From assembly GCA_003558415.1 (NCBI GenBank), contig PWLT01000134.1, positions 1 through 12,937 on the forward strand: a stretch of DNA of 12,937 nt, read 5' to 3'. The notes below the pieces were generated by a model. It searched no databases. It was not told the DNA's origin and saw nothing but the letters and a program-made list of their open reading frames with translations. How positions within the stretch are numbered: the first letter of the stretch is position 1; every line of letters begins with the position of its first letter. Shown piece by piece: positions 1-7,380 of the stretch. Made by a program: the position numbers and the translations under genes. The DNA comes from Hyphomicrobiales bacterium (GTDB lineage Bacteria > Pseudomonadota > Alphaproteobacteria > Rhodobacterales > Rhodobacteraceae).

Positions 1-270
1 CAGGGCAAGCAGCGCGGTTCGCCCCAGCGCCGTCCATTCATAGGATTTCAGCTGGATATGCGGGATGCCCAGCGCCGAGGCGCTGGCCGCGGCCACGATC
101 AGAAGGACGCTGAGCGAGAGCCAGAACTCCGGCAGCATCGCCATCGGCGCCAGCGTCGAGAACTGGATCGCGAGGGCTAGGATCAGAGAAACGGGAACCA
201 GAAGCAGGTCGAGCGCCAGCAGGATTACCTGTTTCTGCCTGCGGCTCATCGCCTTGACAAGATCGAGCAT
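1..270 (-). CDS. Membrane-bound nucleotide-sugar dehydratase/epimerase, CapD/WbpM type (5' part only)
   Basis: Only the first 90 codons are present; the gene runs off the left edge. The protein begins MLDLVKAMSRRQKQ and continues with two hydrophobic segments (about residues 15-37 and 50-68) and the stretch HIQLKSYEWTALGRTALL. This resembles the N-terminal membrane region of CapD/WbpM-like proteins, which have about four transmembrane helices followed by a cytoplasmic NAD-binding 4,6-dehydratase domain and act on UDP-N-acetyl sugars in surface polysaccharide synthesis. The catalytic domain is outside the window, so the activity is inferred from the membrane region alone. The ATG at 270 is chosen because no better start lies upstream in frame; a weak GGGGAC lies about 5 nt before it. 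The next gene, radC, is divergent and unrelated. Confidence 0.68.
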   Translation of the reverse strand, partial: MLDLVKAMSRRQKQVILLALDLLLVPVSLILALAIQFSTLAPMAMLPEFWLSLSVLLIVAAASASALGIPHIQLKSYEWTALGRTALLAL

Positions 271-368
271 CGAATGTCCCCGGTTCCGCGCGTGCCGGAC
301 TGCTCGTTACGCGCAGTTTTGCAGCGCCTTGTCGTCCGGCGCCTTGTCCACACCCCTTGATCGCCCCA

Positions 369-398
369 GTTTTACCGAAATGCAACGCCTTATGCCAA
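369..398 (-). promoter_or_regulatory. Putative sigma70-type promoter of the capD-like gene
   Basis: On the minus strand TTGGCA (398-393, five of six consensus bases) is followed by an 18-nt spacer and TAAAAC (374-369, four of six). The start site would fall near 362, giving a leader of about 90 nt. This is pattern recognition only. Confidence 0.35.
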
Positions 399-628
399 TG
401 ATTCGCTGACACTGAGGGATGTTTGGGCGATTCTCGCGCATTAGCGGCGGTATCTTGCGCATCCTCGGGGCGCGGGGCAGGCTTGCCATCCGTACGATGC
501 GCTCGCGGACAGATGACTGCTTGAAAGCTTCGCATAGCCGCCGCGATCCGCAGTTCCAGTGTGAATGGCGGTGAAGGCCCTTGCCCGGCCGCGGTGGCAC
601 TGCGCCCGACTCCCGCGCCGAGGCTTCG

Positions 629-643
629 TTAACCGGAAATTTA
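629..643 (+). promoter_or_regulatory. CtrA-like element (TTAA-N7-TTTA) upstream of radC
   Basis: TTAA, seven bases, then TTTA lies 25 nt before the radC start. The alphaproteobacterial cell-cycle regulator CtrA binds TTAA-N7-TTAA; the second half here has one mismatch. In a GC-rich region this AT-rich block stands out, but a single imperfect match is weak evidence. Confidence 0.2.
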
Positions 644-667
644 CCCACCCGCCGGAACCTTGCGCGC

Positions 668-1435
668 ATGACTGCCCAGAATGCGTTTAAGGAATCCGCG
701 CTGCCGCTGCTCGACGATGAGGCGCCTCTCGCCGCGCCGCTGCCCCGGGGCGAGGGGCGCCAGCCCTCCTATATCCGCGATCACCGCAAGCGGTTGCGGC
801 AGCGCTTCATGGAGGGTGGCGCGGCGGCCATGCCCGATTACGAGCTTCTCGAACTGGTACTGTTCCGCGCCATCCCGCGGCGGGACGTGAAACCGCTGGC
901 GCACAGCCTGCTTGACGCCTTCGGCGATTTCAACCGCGTCCTCGCCGCCCCGGCGGCGCGGCTGGCTGCGGTGCCGGGGGTGGGGGAGACGGTGATCCAG
1001 GAACTCAAGATCGTCGAGGCCGCCGCGCAGCGCATGGCGCGCGCGCGTGTCTTGAACCGCCCGGCGATCTCGGGTTGGGCCGCGCTGGTGGATTACTGCC
1101 ACACGACGATGGCGCATCGAGATACAGAACAGTTCCGCGTGCTGTATCTCGACCGCAAGAACGTGCTGATCGCCGATGAGGAACAGGCGCGCGGCACGGT
1201 CGATCACGTCCCCGTCTACCCGCGCGAGGTCGTCAAGCGCGCGCTGGAGCTCAACGCCTCGGCGCTGATCCTCGTGCACAACCACCCCTCGGGCGATCCG
1301 ACCCCCTCGCAGGCCGATATTGCCATGACCGCCCGCATCCAGTCAGCCGCCGAGGCGCTGTCGCTCACGCTGCACGATCATCTGATCGTCGGGCGCGACA
1401 GCGAGCTGAGCTTCAGAAGCGAAGGATATCTATAG
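668..1435 (+). CDS. radC: RadC-family JAB/JAMM-domain protein
   Basis: A 255-residue protein with the standard RadC layout. A helix-hairpin-helix-like N-terminal part (about residues 35-125, including YELLELVLFRAIPRRDVKPL and the VPGVGETVIQELK turn) is followed by a C-terminal MPN+/JAB domain (about 130-255). The metal-binding JAMM signature is intact: HNHPSGDPTPSQAD places the ligands at His204, His206 and Asp217, with Glu187 as the likely upstream acidic residue. This fits a zinc-dependent hydrolase fold. Despite the name, a role in DNA repair is not established for the family and the substrate is unknown. The ATG at 668 is preferred over the in-frame TTG at 581, since family similarity begins after it. 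The gene is flanked by a long gap upstream and converges on the PstS-OmpA gene downstream. It has no operon partner here. Confidence 0.93.
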   Translation: MTAQNAFKESALPLLDDEAPLAAPLPRGEGRQPSYIRDHRKRLRQRFMEGGAAAMPDYELLELVLFRAIPRRDVKPLAHSLLDAFGDFNRVLAAPAARLAAVPGVGETVIQELKIVEAAAQRMARARVLNRPAISGWAALVDYCHTTMAHRDTEQFRVLYLDRKNVLIADEEQARGTVDHVPVYPREVVKRALELNASALILVHNHPSGDPTPSQADIAMTARIQSAAEALSLTLHDHLIVGRDSELSFRSEGYL

Positions 1436-1488
1436 GGCGTGTCGCGGGCATCGGGTTTCATTGCGTTCGTACCAGCGGCGGGGTGGGC

Positions 1489-1520
1489 GGCCGCGTCCCC
1501 GTCGCTGCTGCGACGCGGCC
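1489..1520. repeat. GC-rich inverted repeat in the radC 3' region
   Basis: GGCCGCGTC (1489-1497) is repeated in inverted form as GACGCGGCC (1512-1520). Inside it, CGTCGC-TGCT-GCGACG (1500-1515) offers a competing hairpin. There is no T-tract on either strand, so a classical intrinsic terminator is not supported; it may still mark the 3' end of radC mRNA. Confidence 0.35.
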
Positions 1521-1661
1521 CGTGAACCGCATGGATCACAACACCTTCAAGCTGATGGTCGCACCCGATCGGTTCTCGCCGGTCCCGTCCTTGCCGCCCG
1601 GGTGCGGCGACATCAAGTGGCCGCGCGCCGCGCTTGCGGCCCTATTGGCCCCGGCGCGGGG

Positions 1662-3182
1662 TCAGCGGAGCCAGACTTCGACCCGCCGGTTGACCTGACG
1701 CCCCCATTCGGAATCCTCGCAGGCCATCGGCATCGCCTCGCCGAAGCCTTCGGCCTCCAGCTCCACCTGCGCCGCATCGCGCAGGGGCGCGGCCGCGCGT
1801 ACCGCGTCGCGAACCGTCTCGGCGCGCTGCTGCGCGAGGTCGCGGTTGACCTCGGCCGGTCCCTCGCTGTCGGTAAAACCGGCAAAGACCACTGTGCGGC
1901 CGTCATGGCGCCCGGCCTCGAGATCGCGCGCCAGAGCACGGACATTGCCGCGTGACTGGACATCGAGCCGCGTGGTCCCGCTTTCAAAGCGGAAAGTGGT
2001 CGAGAGCCGCTCGCTCGGCTCCATGGCGCGCGCGAGGCGTTGGAGCTCATCGAGCCCGACATCGTCGCCGGCGGCGAGAATGGCGTTGACCAGCCGCCGC
2101 CCCTGGGCGTCCAGCCCCACCGCATGAGGGCTCTGATCGACGAAACCGGCATCGCGCACCGTCTCCTGGGCGGACTCTCCGGCGATATGGGTCATGAAGC
2201 GGCGCACCTGGAGCGGCTGGCGCTCGGCGCGGGTGTGCATCAGAAGCGGCACGGTCAGCGGATAATCCTCGGCCTTGATCGCCAGCGGCGTAGCCGGGAG
2301 CGTCAGCCCGCAGGCACCATGGAGTTCGAGCCGTGCGCCCACCCCGGTGTCGGAGCGCAGGGCCACCCCGATGGCGAAGGGATCGCGCGCCACCGCGTCG
2401 AGAAACGCGGGCTCGCTGGCATGGCGCTGCGCGTCCGGTGCCATGGGCAGGTCGAGCGGGGCAAGCAGAAGCGCCTCGAGCGCCTGCTGCTCACCCGATC
2501 CGGTGTTGCGCGCATGTACCCTGATCGGCACATCGAGCCAGCCAAGCTCCGCCCAGCTGTCGATCTCACCGCTCATCACGGCGGCGAGGTCCTGCATGGT
2601 CATGCGCTTGATCGGATTGCCCCGCCCCACGACGGGCACGAAGGCGTCGAGCGCGACGACGAAGGCCCGCACGTCCTCGTCACGCAGCTCACTGAAGGAC
2701 AGCGCGATATCCGCCTCCCCGGCGAGCAGGCTGACGAGCCCCTCGTCCGAGCTTGACAGGATCAGCGTGATGCGCGCCACCGGCGCGTGCGTCACGGCAT
2801 CCGAGAGCTTGAACAGGCGTGCGCCATCGGCCTGCTCGACATGCAGGGCGAGGCCCTGCTCGGCGGCGAAACCCTTGATCAGCGCCGGCACCAGCGCCGT
2901 TCCGATCGCGGGGGCGCCGGCGATGGTGAACTCGGCGACGAAGCTGGTCAGATCGGGGCAGCCCGGCCCGGTGCAGGTGACGCCTTCGGCGGCCAGCGTG
3001 AGGATGCCGAAATCGCTGTCGACGCGGTAGAACTCGCCGTCATAGCCCAGCAGCGTACCGCTGAGCTCGATGCCGCCATCGCGCGAACTCAGGGTCACGT
3101 CCTGGGCGCGAAGGGCATCGGTGCCGAGAAGGAGGATGAGCGCCGCGACGCCGATCGCCGCGCAGCGCAGGGATGAAATCAT
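1662..3182 (-). CDS. Exported PstS-like substrate-binding domain fused to an OmpA peptidoglycan-binding domain
   Basis: A 506-residue protein. Residues 1-26 form a signal peptide (hydrophobic core GVAALILLLG, likely cut after ALRA). Residues about 78-350 resemble a type II periplasmic binding protein of the PstS kind: the NTGSGEQQ motif at 226-233 matches the phosphate-contacting SGSG-type loop, and ADIALSF and the DLAAVMSGEIDSWAELG stretch are typical. Residues about 395-506 are an OmpA C-terminal domain with GFTDSEG (Asp438), NRDLAQQRAETV (Arg453) and GRQVNRRVEVWL at the end, the residues that normally grip diaminopimelate in peptidoglycan. Cys70 and Cys75 probably form a local disulfide. 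I infer a cell-wall-anchored periplasmic binding protein; the ligand is unknown and no ABC transporter genes are nearby. It starts 19 nt after the upstream gene stops and has no visible Shine-Dalgarno sequence, suggesting translational coupling. Confidence 0.85.
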   Translation of the reverse strand: MISSLRCAAIGVAALILLLGTDALRAQDVTLSSRDGGIELSGTLLGYDGEFYRVDSDFGILTLAAEGVTCTGPGCPDLTSFVAEFTIAGAPAIGTALVPALIKGFAAEQGLALHVEQADGARLFKLSDAVTHAPVARITLILSSSDEGLVSLLAGEADIALSFSELRDEDVRAFVVALDAFVPVVGRGNPIKRMTMQDLAAVMSGEIDSWAELGWLDVPIRVHARNTGSGEQQALEALLLAPLDLPMAPDAQRHASEPAFLDAVARDPFAIGVALRSDTGVGARLELHGACGLTLPATPLAIKAEDYPLTVPLLMHTRAERQPLQVRRFMTHIAGESAQETVRDAGFVDQSPHAVGLDAQGRRLVNAILAAGDDVGLDELQRLARAMEPSERLSTTFRFESGTTRLDVQSRGNVRALARDLEAGRHDGRTVVFAGFTDSEGPAEVNRDLAQQRAETVRDAVRAAAPLRDAAQVELEAEGFGEAMPMACEDSEWGRQVNRRVEVWLR

Positions 3183-3201
3183 GCGAAAGCGTCACGCTGG
3201 G

Positions 3202-4338
3202 TCAGTTCCCGGCGATCTTCATGTCGGGGATGAGATTTTTCAACACAAGAAACCCACCCGCTTCCTCACAATCGGGCATCGGCAGGGTGATTTCGGAGCT
3301 GTCGGTGAGTCTGCCCTCGCGCAGCTCCAGCGCCTCGCCCAGCATCTCGCGCCCGCATGTCTGCGGGGTGAGTGCGGCCTCGATGGTGAAGGTGACCTCT
3401 CCGTCACGCCCGCTCGTCCCGGTGGGGAAGCTGTAGACCTCGGCAAAAAGGGGCCAGTCGACGCGGTCGTCGCCAAGCGCGACGAGGAAGCCGCCTTCGC
3501 CATCGGGCGTGCCCGGGCGCGCGGACGAGACATGACCGGGCGCGCCGTGGGGGGCGCCGAATTCATAGGCGTTGAGCTGGAAGGAATCCTCGCCCTGCCA
3601 CTGCATCACGACCCGGTCGAAATCAGCCACATCGGGCACTGCGAGCTCGCCGCGCAGATCGGGCCCGCCGCGCAGGTCGAGGGCGATCACCGCCTGCTCG
3701 GACAGTGCGGGGAAATGCAGATCGAGCGCCCCGGCATCATCGGTCAGCGCCGTGAAGGCCAACCCCGCATGGCGCAGCACCACGGGCGTGTTCGGATGGC
3801 AGGGCGCATCGAGGGCCAGATCGATCATCGCCGCCGGGCTGGCGACCAGCGACAGCTCTGCGCCGCATTCGTCGCCCGACCCGGAGGCGGTCGAGAGCCC
3901 GGCTTCGGCCTCCTCTGGCAGCTCGACGTTGAAATCGGCCAGCGCCATGCGCGGCATCCCGGGCTCGGGTACCGGCAGATCGCGGGGAGGCGAATCGATG
4001 TCCGCGGCGGTCAACTCGGGTTGCGGGATCTCCGGGGTGGCCTCCTCGGGGGGCACGACATCCGCCGGCAGCGTCATTTCCTGGGGCATTTCCCGGGGCA
4101 GGGCGGGGTCGAGGATCGTGACCTTACGTCCGGGCGCGATGTTGATCGCGGCGAGCTGGCGCTGCATTTCGGTGTCAGCGTGTTCAGTGCTGGTCCGCGT
4201 GTCGGGAGCCGAGAGCGAAGCGGTCGCCTCGCCGCGCGCGGGGTGGTCGGGCGCCGCGACGTTCTGCATGACATGGCCGGTCAGCCCGGCCGCGGCCACC
4301 GTCATCACCGCCAGCGTTGCCTTGCGCGTCCTGTTCAT
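3202..4338 (-). CDS. Exported protein of unknown function, four cysteines
   Basis: I do not recognise this 378-residue protein. It starts with a basic then hydrophobic segment (MNRTRKATLAVMTVAAAGLTGHV), which could be a signal peptide or a membrane anchor. Residues about 78-145 are rich in proline and acidic residues, a likely extended spacer. The C-terminal two thirds (about 150-378) look beta-rich, with PNTPVVLRHAGLAFTALTD resembling an Ig- or carboxypeptidase-regulatory-like repeat. The only four cysteines (158, 180, 328, 357) lie in this part and could form two disulfides, which fits a periplasmic location. The ATG at 4338 is preferred over an in-frame GTG at 4353 because GGAG lies 6-7 nt upstream. 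It is followed after 19 nt by the PstS-OmpA gene and sits downstream of secA, separated by a terminator. Confidence 0.75.
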   Translation of the reverse strand: MNRTRKATLAVMTVAAAGLTGHVMQNVAAPDHPARGEATASLSAPDTRTSTEHADTEMQRQLAAINIAPGRKVTILDPALPREMPQEMTLPADVVPPEEATPEIPQPELTAADIDSPPRDLPVPEPGMPRMALADFNVELPEEAEAGLSTASGSGDECGAELSLVASPAAMIDLALDAPCHPNTPVVLRHAGLAFTALTDDAGALDLHFPALSEQAVIALDLRGGPDLRGELAVPDVADFDRVVMQWQGEDSFQLNAYEFGAPHGAPGHVSSARPGTPDGEGGFLVALGDDRVDWPLFAEVYSFPTGTSGRDGEVTFTIEAALTPQTCGREMLGEALELREGRLTDSSEITLPMPDCEEAGGFLVLKNLIPDMKIAGN

Positions 4339-4463
4339 TACGTTCTCCGCCACACTGCCCTATGATGGCATATTCGCAGCCAAAAGGGGCGCCCCATTGA
4401 CGCGACAGTGACCTTTCCGGCGCGGGCAGGGGGCAGGAATGGGCGCAGATTGCGGCACGAAAT

Positions 4464-4492
4464 TGGCGCCACGCGCGTTCGGCGTGGCGCCA
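4464..4492 (-). terminator. Probable intrinsic terminator of secA
   Basis: A perfect 11-bp stem, TGGCGCCACGC paired with GCGTGGCGCCA around a 7-nt loop, begins 6 nt after the secA stop codon. On the secA strand it is followed by ATTTCG, a short T-run. A second palindrome with a T4 run on the same strand (GGGGCGCCCC, 4386-4395) lies about 70 nt further on and may act as a back-up. Confidence 0.7.
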
Positions 4493-4498
4493 CGGGGC

Positions 4499-7189
4499 TC
4501 AGATCAGCCGCCCGTGGCAATGCTTGAACTTCTTGCCGGAGCCGCAGGGGCAGGGATCGTTGCGCCCCGGATTGCCCCAGGTTTCCGGGTCGGTTTCGTC
4601 GAAACCCTCCACCAGCGGTTCGGGCGCGGTGCCGTCGTTTTCCGCCGCGACCTGCGCCGACTGCTGCTGCAACGCGATCTTGCGGACCATCTCCTCCTGC
4701 TCCTCCTTGGAGAGCGGGCGGATATGGGAGAGCTTCTGCGTGACGTCCAGACGCAGGGCGTTGAGCATCGATTCGAAGAGGGTGAAGGCCTCGGTCTTGT
4801 ATTCGTTGAGCGGATCGCGCTGGGCGTAGCCGCGAAAACCGACGACCGAGCGCAGATGCTCCAGCGTGACGAGATGCTCGCGCCATTTCGAATCGATGGT
4901 CTGCAGCAGCAGCTGCTTTTCGATGTTGCGCAGCGTCTCCTCGCCGAAATCCTCCGCCTTCTGCTCCATGAGCTTGTCTGATGCCTCATAGAGTCGCTCG
5001 CGGACGGTTTCCTGGTCGACGCCGTCTTCCTCCGCCCAGGCCATGACCGGAACGTCGACCCCCAGCGTCTCGATGCCGGCGGCATAGAGGCCCTCGGCGT
5101 CCCATTGTTCGGCATAGGTCCTGGGCGGCATGTACTGATCGACCAGATCGTCCACGACCTGGTGGCGCATGTCCTGAACGATCTCGGAGAGATCCTCGCT
5201 CTCCATGATCTCGAGGCGCTGGCCGAAGATCACGCGGCGCTGATCGTTCATCACGTCGTCGAACTTCAGCAATTGCTTGCGGATGTCGAAATTGCGCGCC
5301 TCGACCTTGGCCTGGGCCTTCTCGAGCGACTTGTTCACCCAAGGGTGGACGATCGCCTCGCCCTCTTTCATGCCCAGCCCCGAGAGCACCTTGTCCAGCC
5401 GGTCGGAGCCGAAGATGCGCATCAGGTCATCCTCGAGCGACAGGAAGAAGGCCGAGCGCCCCGGATCGCCCTGACGGCCCGAGCGGCCGCGCAGCTGGTT
5501 GTCGATGCGCCGGCTCTCGTGGCGTTCAGTGGCCAGCACGAACAGCCCGCCGGCCTCGATCACCTTGCGCTTTTCCTCCTCGACCTCGGCCTCGATGCGC
5601 GCGCGGATCTCGGCCGGGTCGGCTTCGGGATCGGCGGCGAGCGCTTCGAGTACGCGCATCTCGACATTGCCGCCAAGCTGGATGTCGGTGCCGCGCCCGG
5701 CCATGTTGGTGGCGATGGTCACCGCGCCCAGTCGCCCGGCCTCGGAGATGATCTGGGCCTCCTTCTCGTGCTGGCGGGCGTTGAGCACGTTATGGGGGAT
5801 GCCCTCCTTGTCGAGCATGTTCGACAGAAGCTCCGACTTCTCGATCGAGGTGGTGCCCACGAGGATCGGCTGGCCCTGCTCATGGGCGGCCTTGATCTCG
5901 GCGATGATGCCGTCGAACTTCTCCTGCACGGTGCGATAGACCTGATCGTGCTCGTCAGCGCGCGCGATCGGCATGTTGGTGGGAATCTCCACCACCCCCA
6001 GCCCATAGATTTCACGGAATTCCTCCGCCTCGGTCGAGGCGGTGCCGGTCATGCCCGACAGCTTTTCGTAGAGGCGGAAATAGTTCTGGAAGGTCACGCT
6101 GGCCAGCGTCACGTTCTCGGGCTGGATGTTCACGCCCTCCTTCGCCTCGATGGCCTGATGCAGCCCGTCCGAGAGCCGCCGCCCCGGCATCATCCGGCCC
6201 GTGAATTCGTCGATCAGAACCACCTGCCCGTCGCGCACGATGTAGTGCTGATCCTTGAGGAACAGCTTGTGCGCGCGCAGCGCCTGGGTGACGTGGTGGA
6301 CGATGGTCGTCGACTCGGGGTCATAGAGTGACTGCTCCGGCGGCAGGATGCCGGCCTCGTGCAGTTTCTCCTCGATGAACTCGTTGCCCTCGTCGGTATA
6401 GGTGACGTTGCGGGTCTTCTCGTCGAGGGAGAAATGCTCGTCGTGGATCTCGGGGACGAGCTTGTCGACCTTTGTATAGAGATCGGAGCGGTCGTCGCTG
6501 GGTCCCGAGATGATCAGCGGGGTGCGCGCCTCGTCGATGAGGATCGAATCGACCTCGTCGACGATGGCGTAATAGTGGCCGCGCTGGTTCATCTGGTCGA
6601 GCTCGGATTTCATGTTGTCGCGCAGATAGTCGAACCCGAATTCGTTGTTGGTGCCATAGGTGATGTCGGCGCCATAGGCGCCCTTCTTCTCGGATTCGGG
6701 CTGCTGCGGATAGACCACGCCGGTGGTCATCCCCAGCCGCGAATAGACCATGCCCATCCAGTCGGCGTCGCGCTTGGCGAGGTATTCGTTGACGGTGACG
6801 ATATGCACGCCCCGCCCGGTCAGCGCGTTCAGGTAGGCCGGAAATGTCGCGACAAGGGTCTTGCCCTCGCCGGTCTTCATCTCGGCGATGTTGCCGCGAT
6901 GCAGGAAGATCCCGCCGATCAGCTGCACATCGAAGGCGCGCAGCCCCAGCGCGCGGCGCGCGGCCTCGCGGCAATTGGCAAAGGCCTCGGGCAGCAGCGC
7001 ATCGAGCGTCTCGCCATTGGCGTGGCGCTGCTTGAGCTCATCGGACTTGGCGAGGATGTCCTCGTCGGAGAGTTTCTGCACTTCGGCTTCGAGCGCGTTG
7101 ATCTTCTCGACAATCGGACGGACCGCCTTGACCTTGCGATCATTCGGCGTGCCGAAGACCTTCTTGGTGATCGCTCCGAAGCCCAGCAT
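4499..7189 (-). CDS. secA: Preprotein translocase ATPase SecA
   Basis: The 896-residue protein matches SecA in length and in every signature I looked for. Walker A is MKTGEGKT at about 104-111, the DEAD-like Walker B is [21 protein letters not shown] starting at about 210, and [13 protein letters not shown] and the [13 protein letters not shown] motif VI region mark the second helicase lobe. The C-terminal zinc-binding tail has Cys880, Cys882, Cys891 and His892 (CPC...HCH), used for SecB and membrane binding. SecA is the ATP-driven motor that pushes unfolded precursors through SecYEG. The ATG at 7189 is chosen because the family sequence ([13 protein letters not shown]) begins there and GGAG lies 6 nt upstream; the open frame extends 35 codons further without homology. 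It is divergent from ppiC. Confidence 0.98.
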   Translation of the reverse strand: MLGFGAITKKVFGTPNDRKVKAVRPIVEKINALEAEVQKLSDEDILAKSDELKQRHANGETLDALLPEAFANCREAARRALGLRAFDVQLIGGIFLHRGNIAEMKTGEGKTLVATFPAYLNALTGRGVHIVTVNEYLAKRDADWMGMVYSRLGMTTGVVYPQQPESEKKGAYGADITYGTNNEFGFDYLRDNMKSELDQMNQRGHYYAIVDEVDSILIDEARTPLIISGPSDDRSDLYTKVDKLVPEIHDEHFSLDEKTRNVTYTDEGNEFIEEKLHEAGILPPEQSLYDPESTTIVHHVTQALRAHKLFLKDQHYIVRDGQVVLIDEFTGRMMPGRRLSDGLHQAIEAKEGVNIQPENVTLASVTFQNYFRLYEKLSGMTGTASTEAEEFREIYGLGVVEIPTNMPIARADEHDQVYRTVQEKFDGIIAEIKAAHEQGQPILVGTTSIEKSELLSNMLDKEGIPHNVLNARQHEKEAQIISEAGRLGAVTIATNMAGRGTDIQLGGNVEMRVLEALAADPEADPAEIRARIEAEVEEEKRKVIEAGGLFVLATERHESRRIDNQLRGRSGRQGDPGRSAFFLSLEDDLMRIFGSDRLDKVLSGLGMKEGEAIVHPWVNKSLEKAQAKVEARNFDIRKQLLKFDDVMNDQRRVIFGQRLEIMESEDLSEIVQDMRHQVVDDLVDQYMPPRTYAEQWDAEGLYAAGIETLGVDVPVMAWAEEDGVDQETVRERLYEASDKLMEQKAEDFGEETLRNIEKQLLLQTIDSKWREHLVTLEHLRSVVGFRGYAQRDPLNEYKTEAFTLFESMLNALRLDVTQKLSHIRPLSKEEQEEMVRKIALQQQSAQVAAENDGTAPEPLVEGFDETDPETWGNPGRNDPCPCGSGKKFKHCHGRLI

Positions 7190-7229
7190 GTTTTCTCCGC
7201 GTGTCAGTAACAGACATCGTCCGGCGCGA

Positions 7230-7246
7230 GGGCGGGTTGCCCGCCC
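7230..7246. repeat. Hairpin in the secA leader / ppiC upstream region
   Basis: GGGCGGG-TTG-CCCGCCC, a perfect 7-bp stem, lies about 40 nt before the secA start codon and inside the presumed secA 5' leader. On the plus strand it overlaps the proposed ppiC -35 element. A regulatory role is inference only. Confidence 0.35.
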
Positions 7247-7265
7247 GCGTCCGCTTCCATAGAAA
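7237..7265 (+). promoter_or_regulatory. Possible promoter of the ppiC-argJ-mutT operon
   Basis: TTGCCC (7237-7242), a 17-nt spacer and TAGAAA (7260-7265) match four of six bases in each hexamer at canonical spacing. The leader to ppiC would be about 110 nt. A weak call. Confidence 0.25.
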
Positions 7266-7311
7266 GGCCATGAAAACCGGGCGGCCCGGACCATGCGCGA
7301 GACCAGTCCGC

Positions 7312-7340
7312 GATGTAAGGGGCCGCCTGCAAAGTGTCAA
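7312..7340 (-). promoter_or_regulatory. Putative secA promoter
   Basis: On the minus strand a perfect TTGACA (7340-7335) is followed by a 17-nt spacer and TACATC (7317-7312). The predicted start near 7305 gives a leader of about 115 nt. The perfect -35 at canonical spacing makes this the second-best promoter in the window after that of hmgA. Confidence 0.5.
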
Positions 7341-7380
7341 CGTCGCCGCCCCATCGGGCGCAGCAATGGAAGGACAGAAG

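Larger units (their letters stand above)
271..667. other. Divergent intergenic region between the capD-like gene and radC (397 nt)
   Basis: I find no convincing gene here; the open frames have no Shine-Dalgarno sequence and no recognisable protein. It holds a plausible minus-strand promoter for the capD-like gene (369-398), a 10-nt direct repeat spaced by 5 nt (324-333 and 339-348) and a TTAA-N7-TTTA element before radC (629-643). No clear sigma70-type promoter for radC is visible. Confidence 0.6.

Noticed and set aside
344..352. TTGTCCACA, one base off the DnaA box consensus
   Set aside because: A single imperfect match without further boxes or an AT-rich unwinding region does not support an origin.
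307..669. Minus-strand open frame in the capD-radC gap as a separate gene
   Set aside because: No ribosome-binding site, no recognisable protein, and it crosses the proposed promoter region.
3070..4365. Plus-strand open frame opposite the unknown exported protein
   Set aside because: The minus-strand frame has a signal-like N-terminus, a good Shine-Dalgarno sequence and an operon position; the plus-strand frame has an arginine/glycine-rich shadow composition.
4386..4395. GGGGCGCCCC palindrome with a T4 run on the minus strand as a main terminator
   Set aside because: The stem is too short (3-4 bp with a minimal loop) to stand alone; kept only as a possible back-up to the stronger secA hairpin.
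5105..6331. Long plus-strand open frame opposite secA
   Set aside because: It is antisense to highly conserved secA coding; its protein is a low-complexity run of Leu/Asp/Val/His typical of reverse-complemented GC-rich codons.
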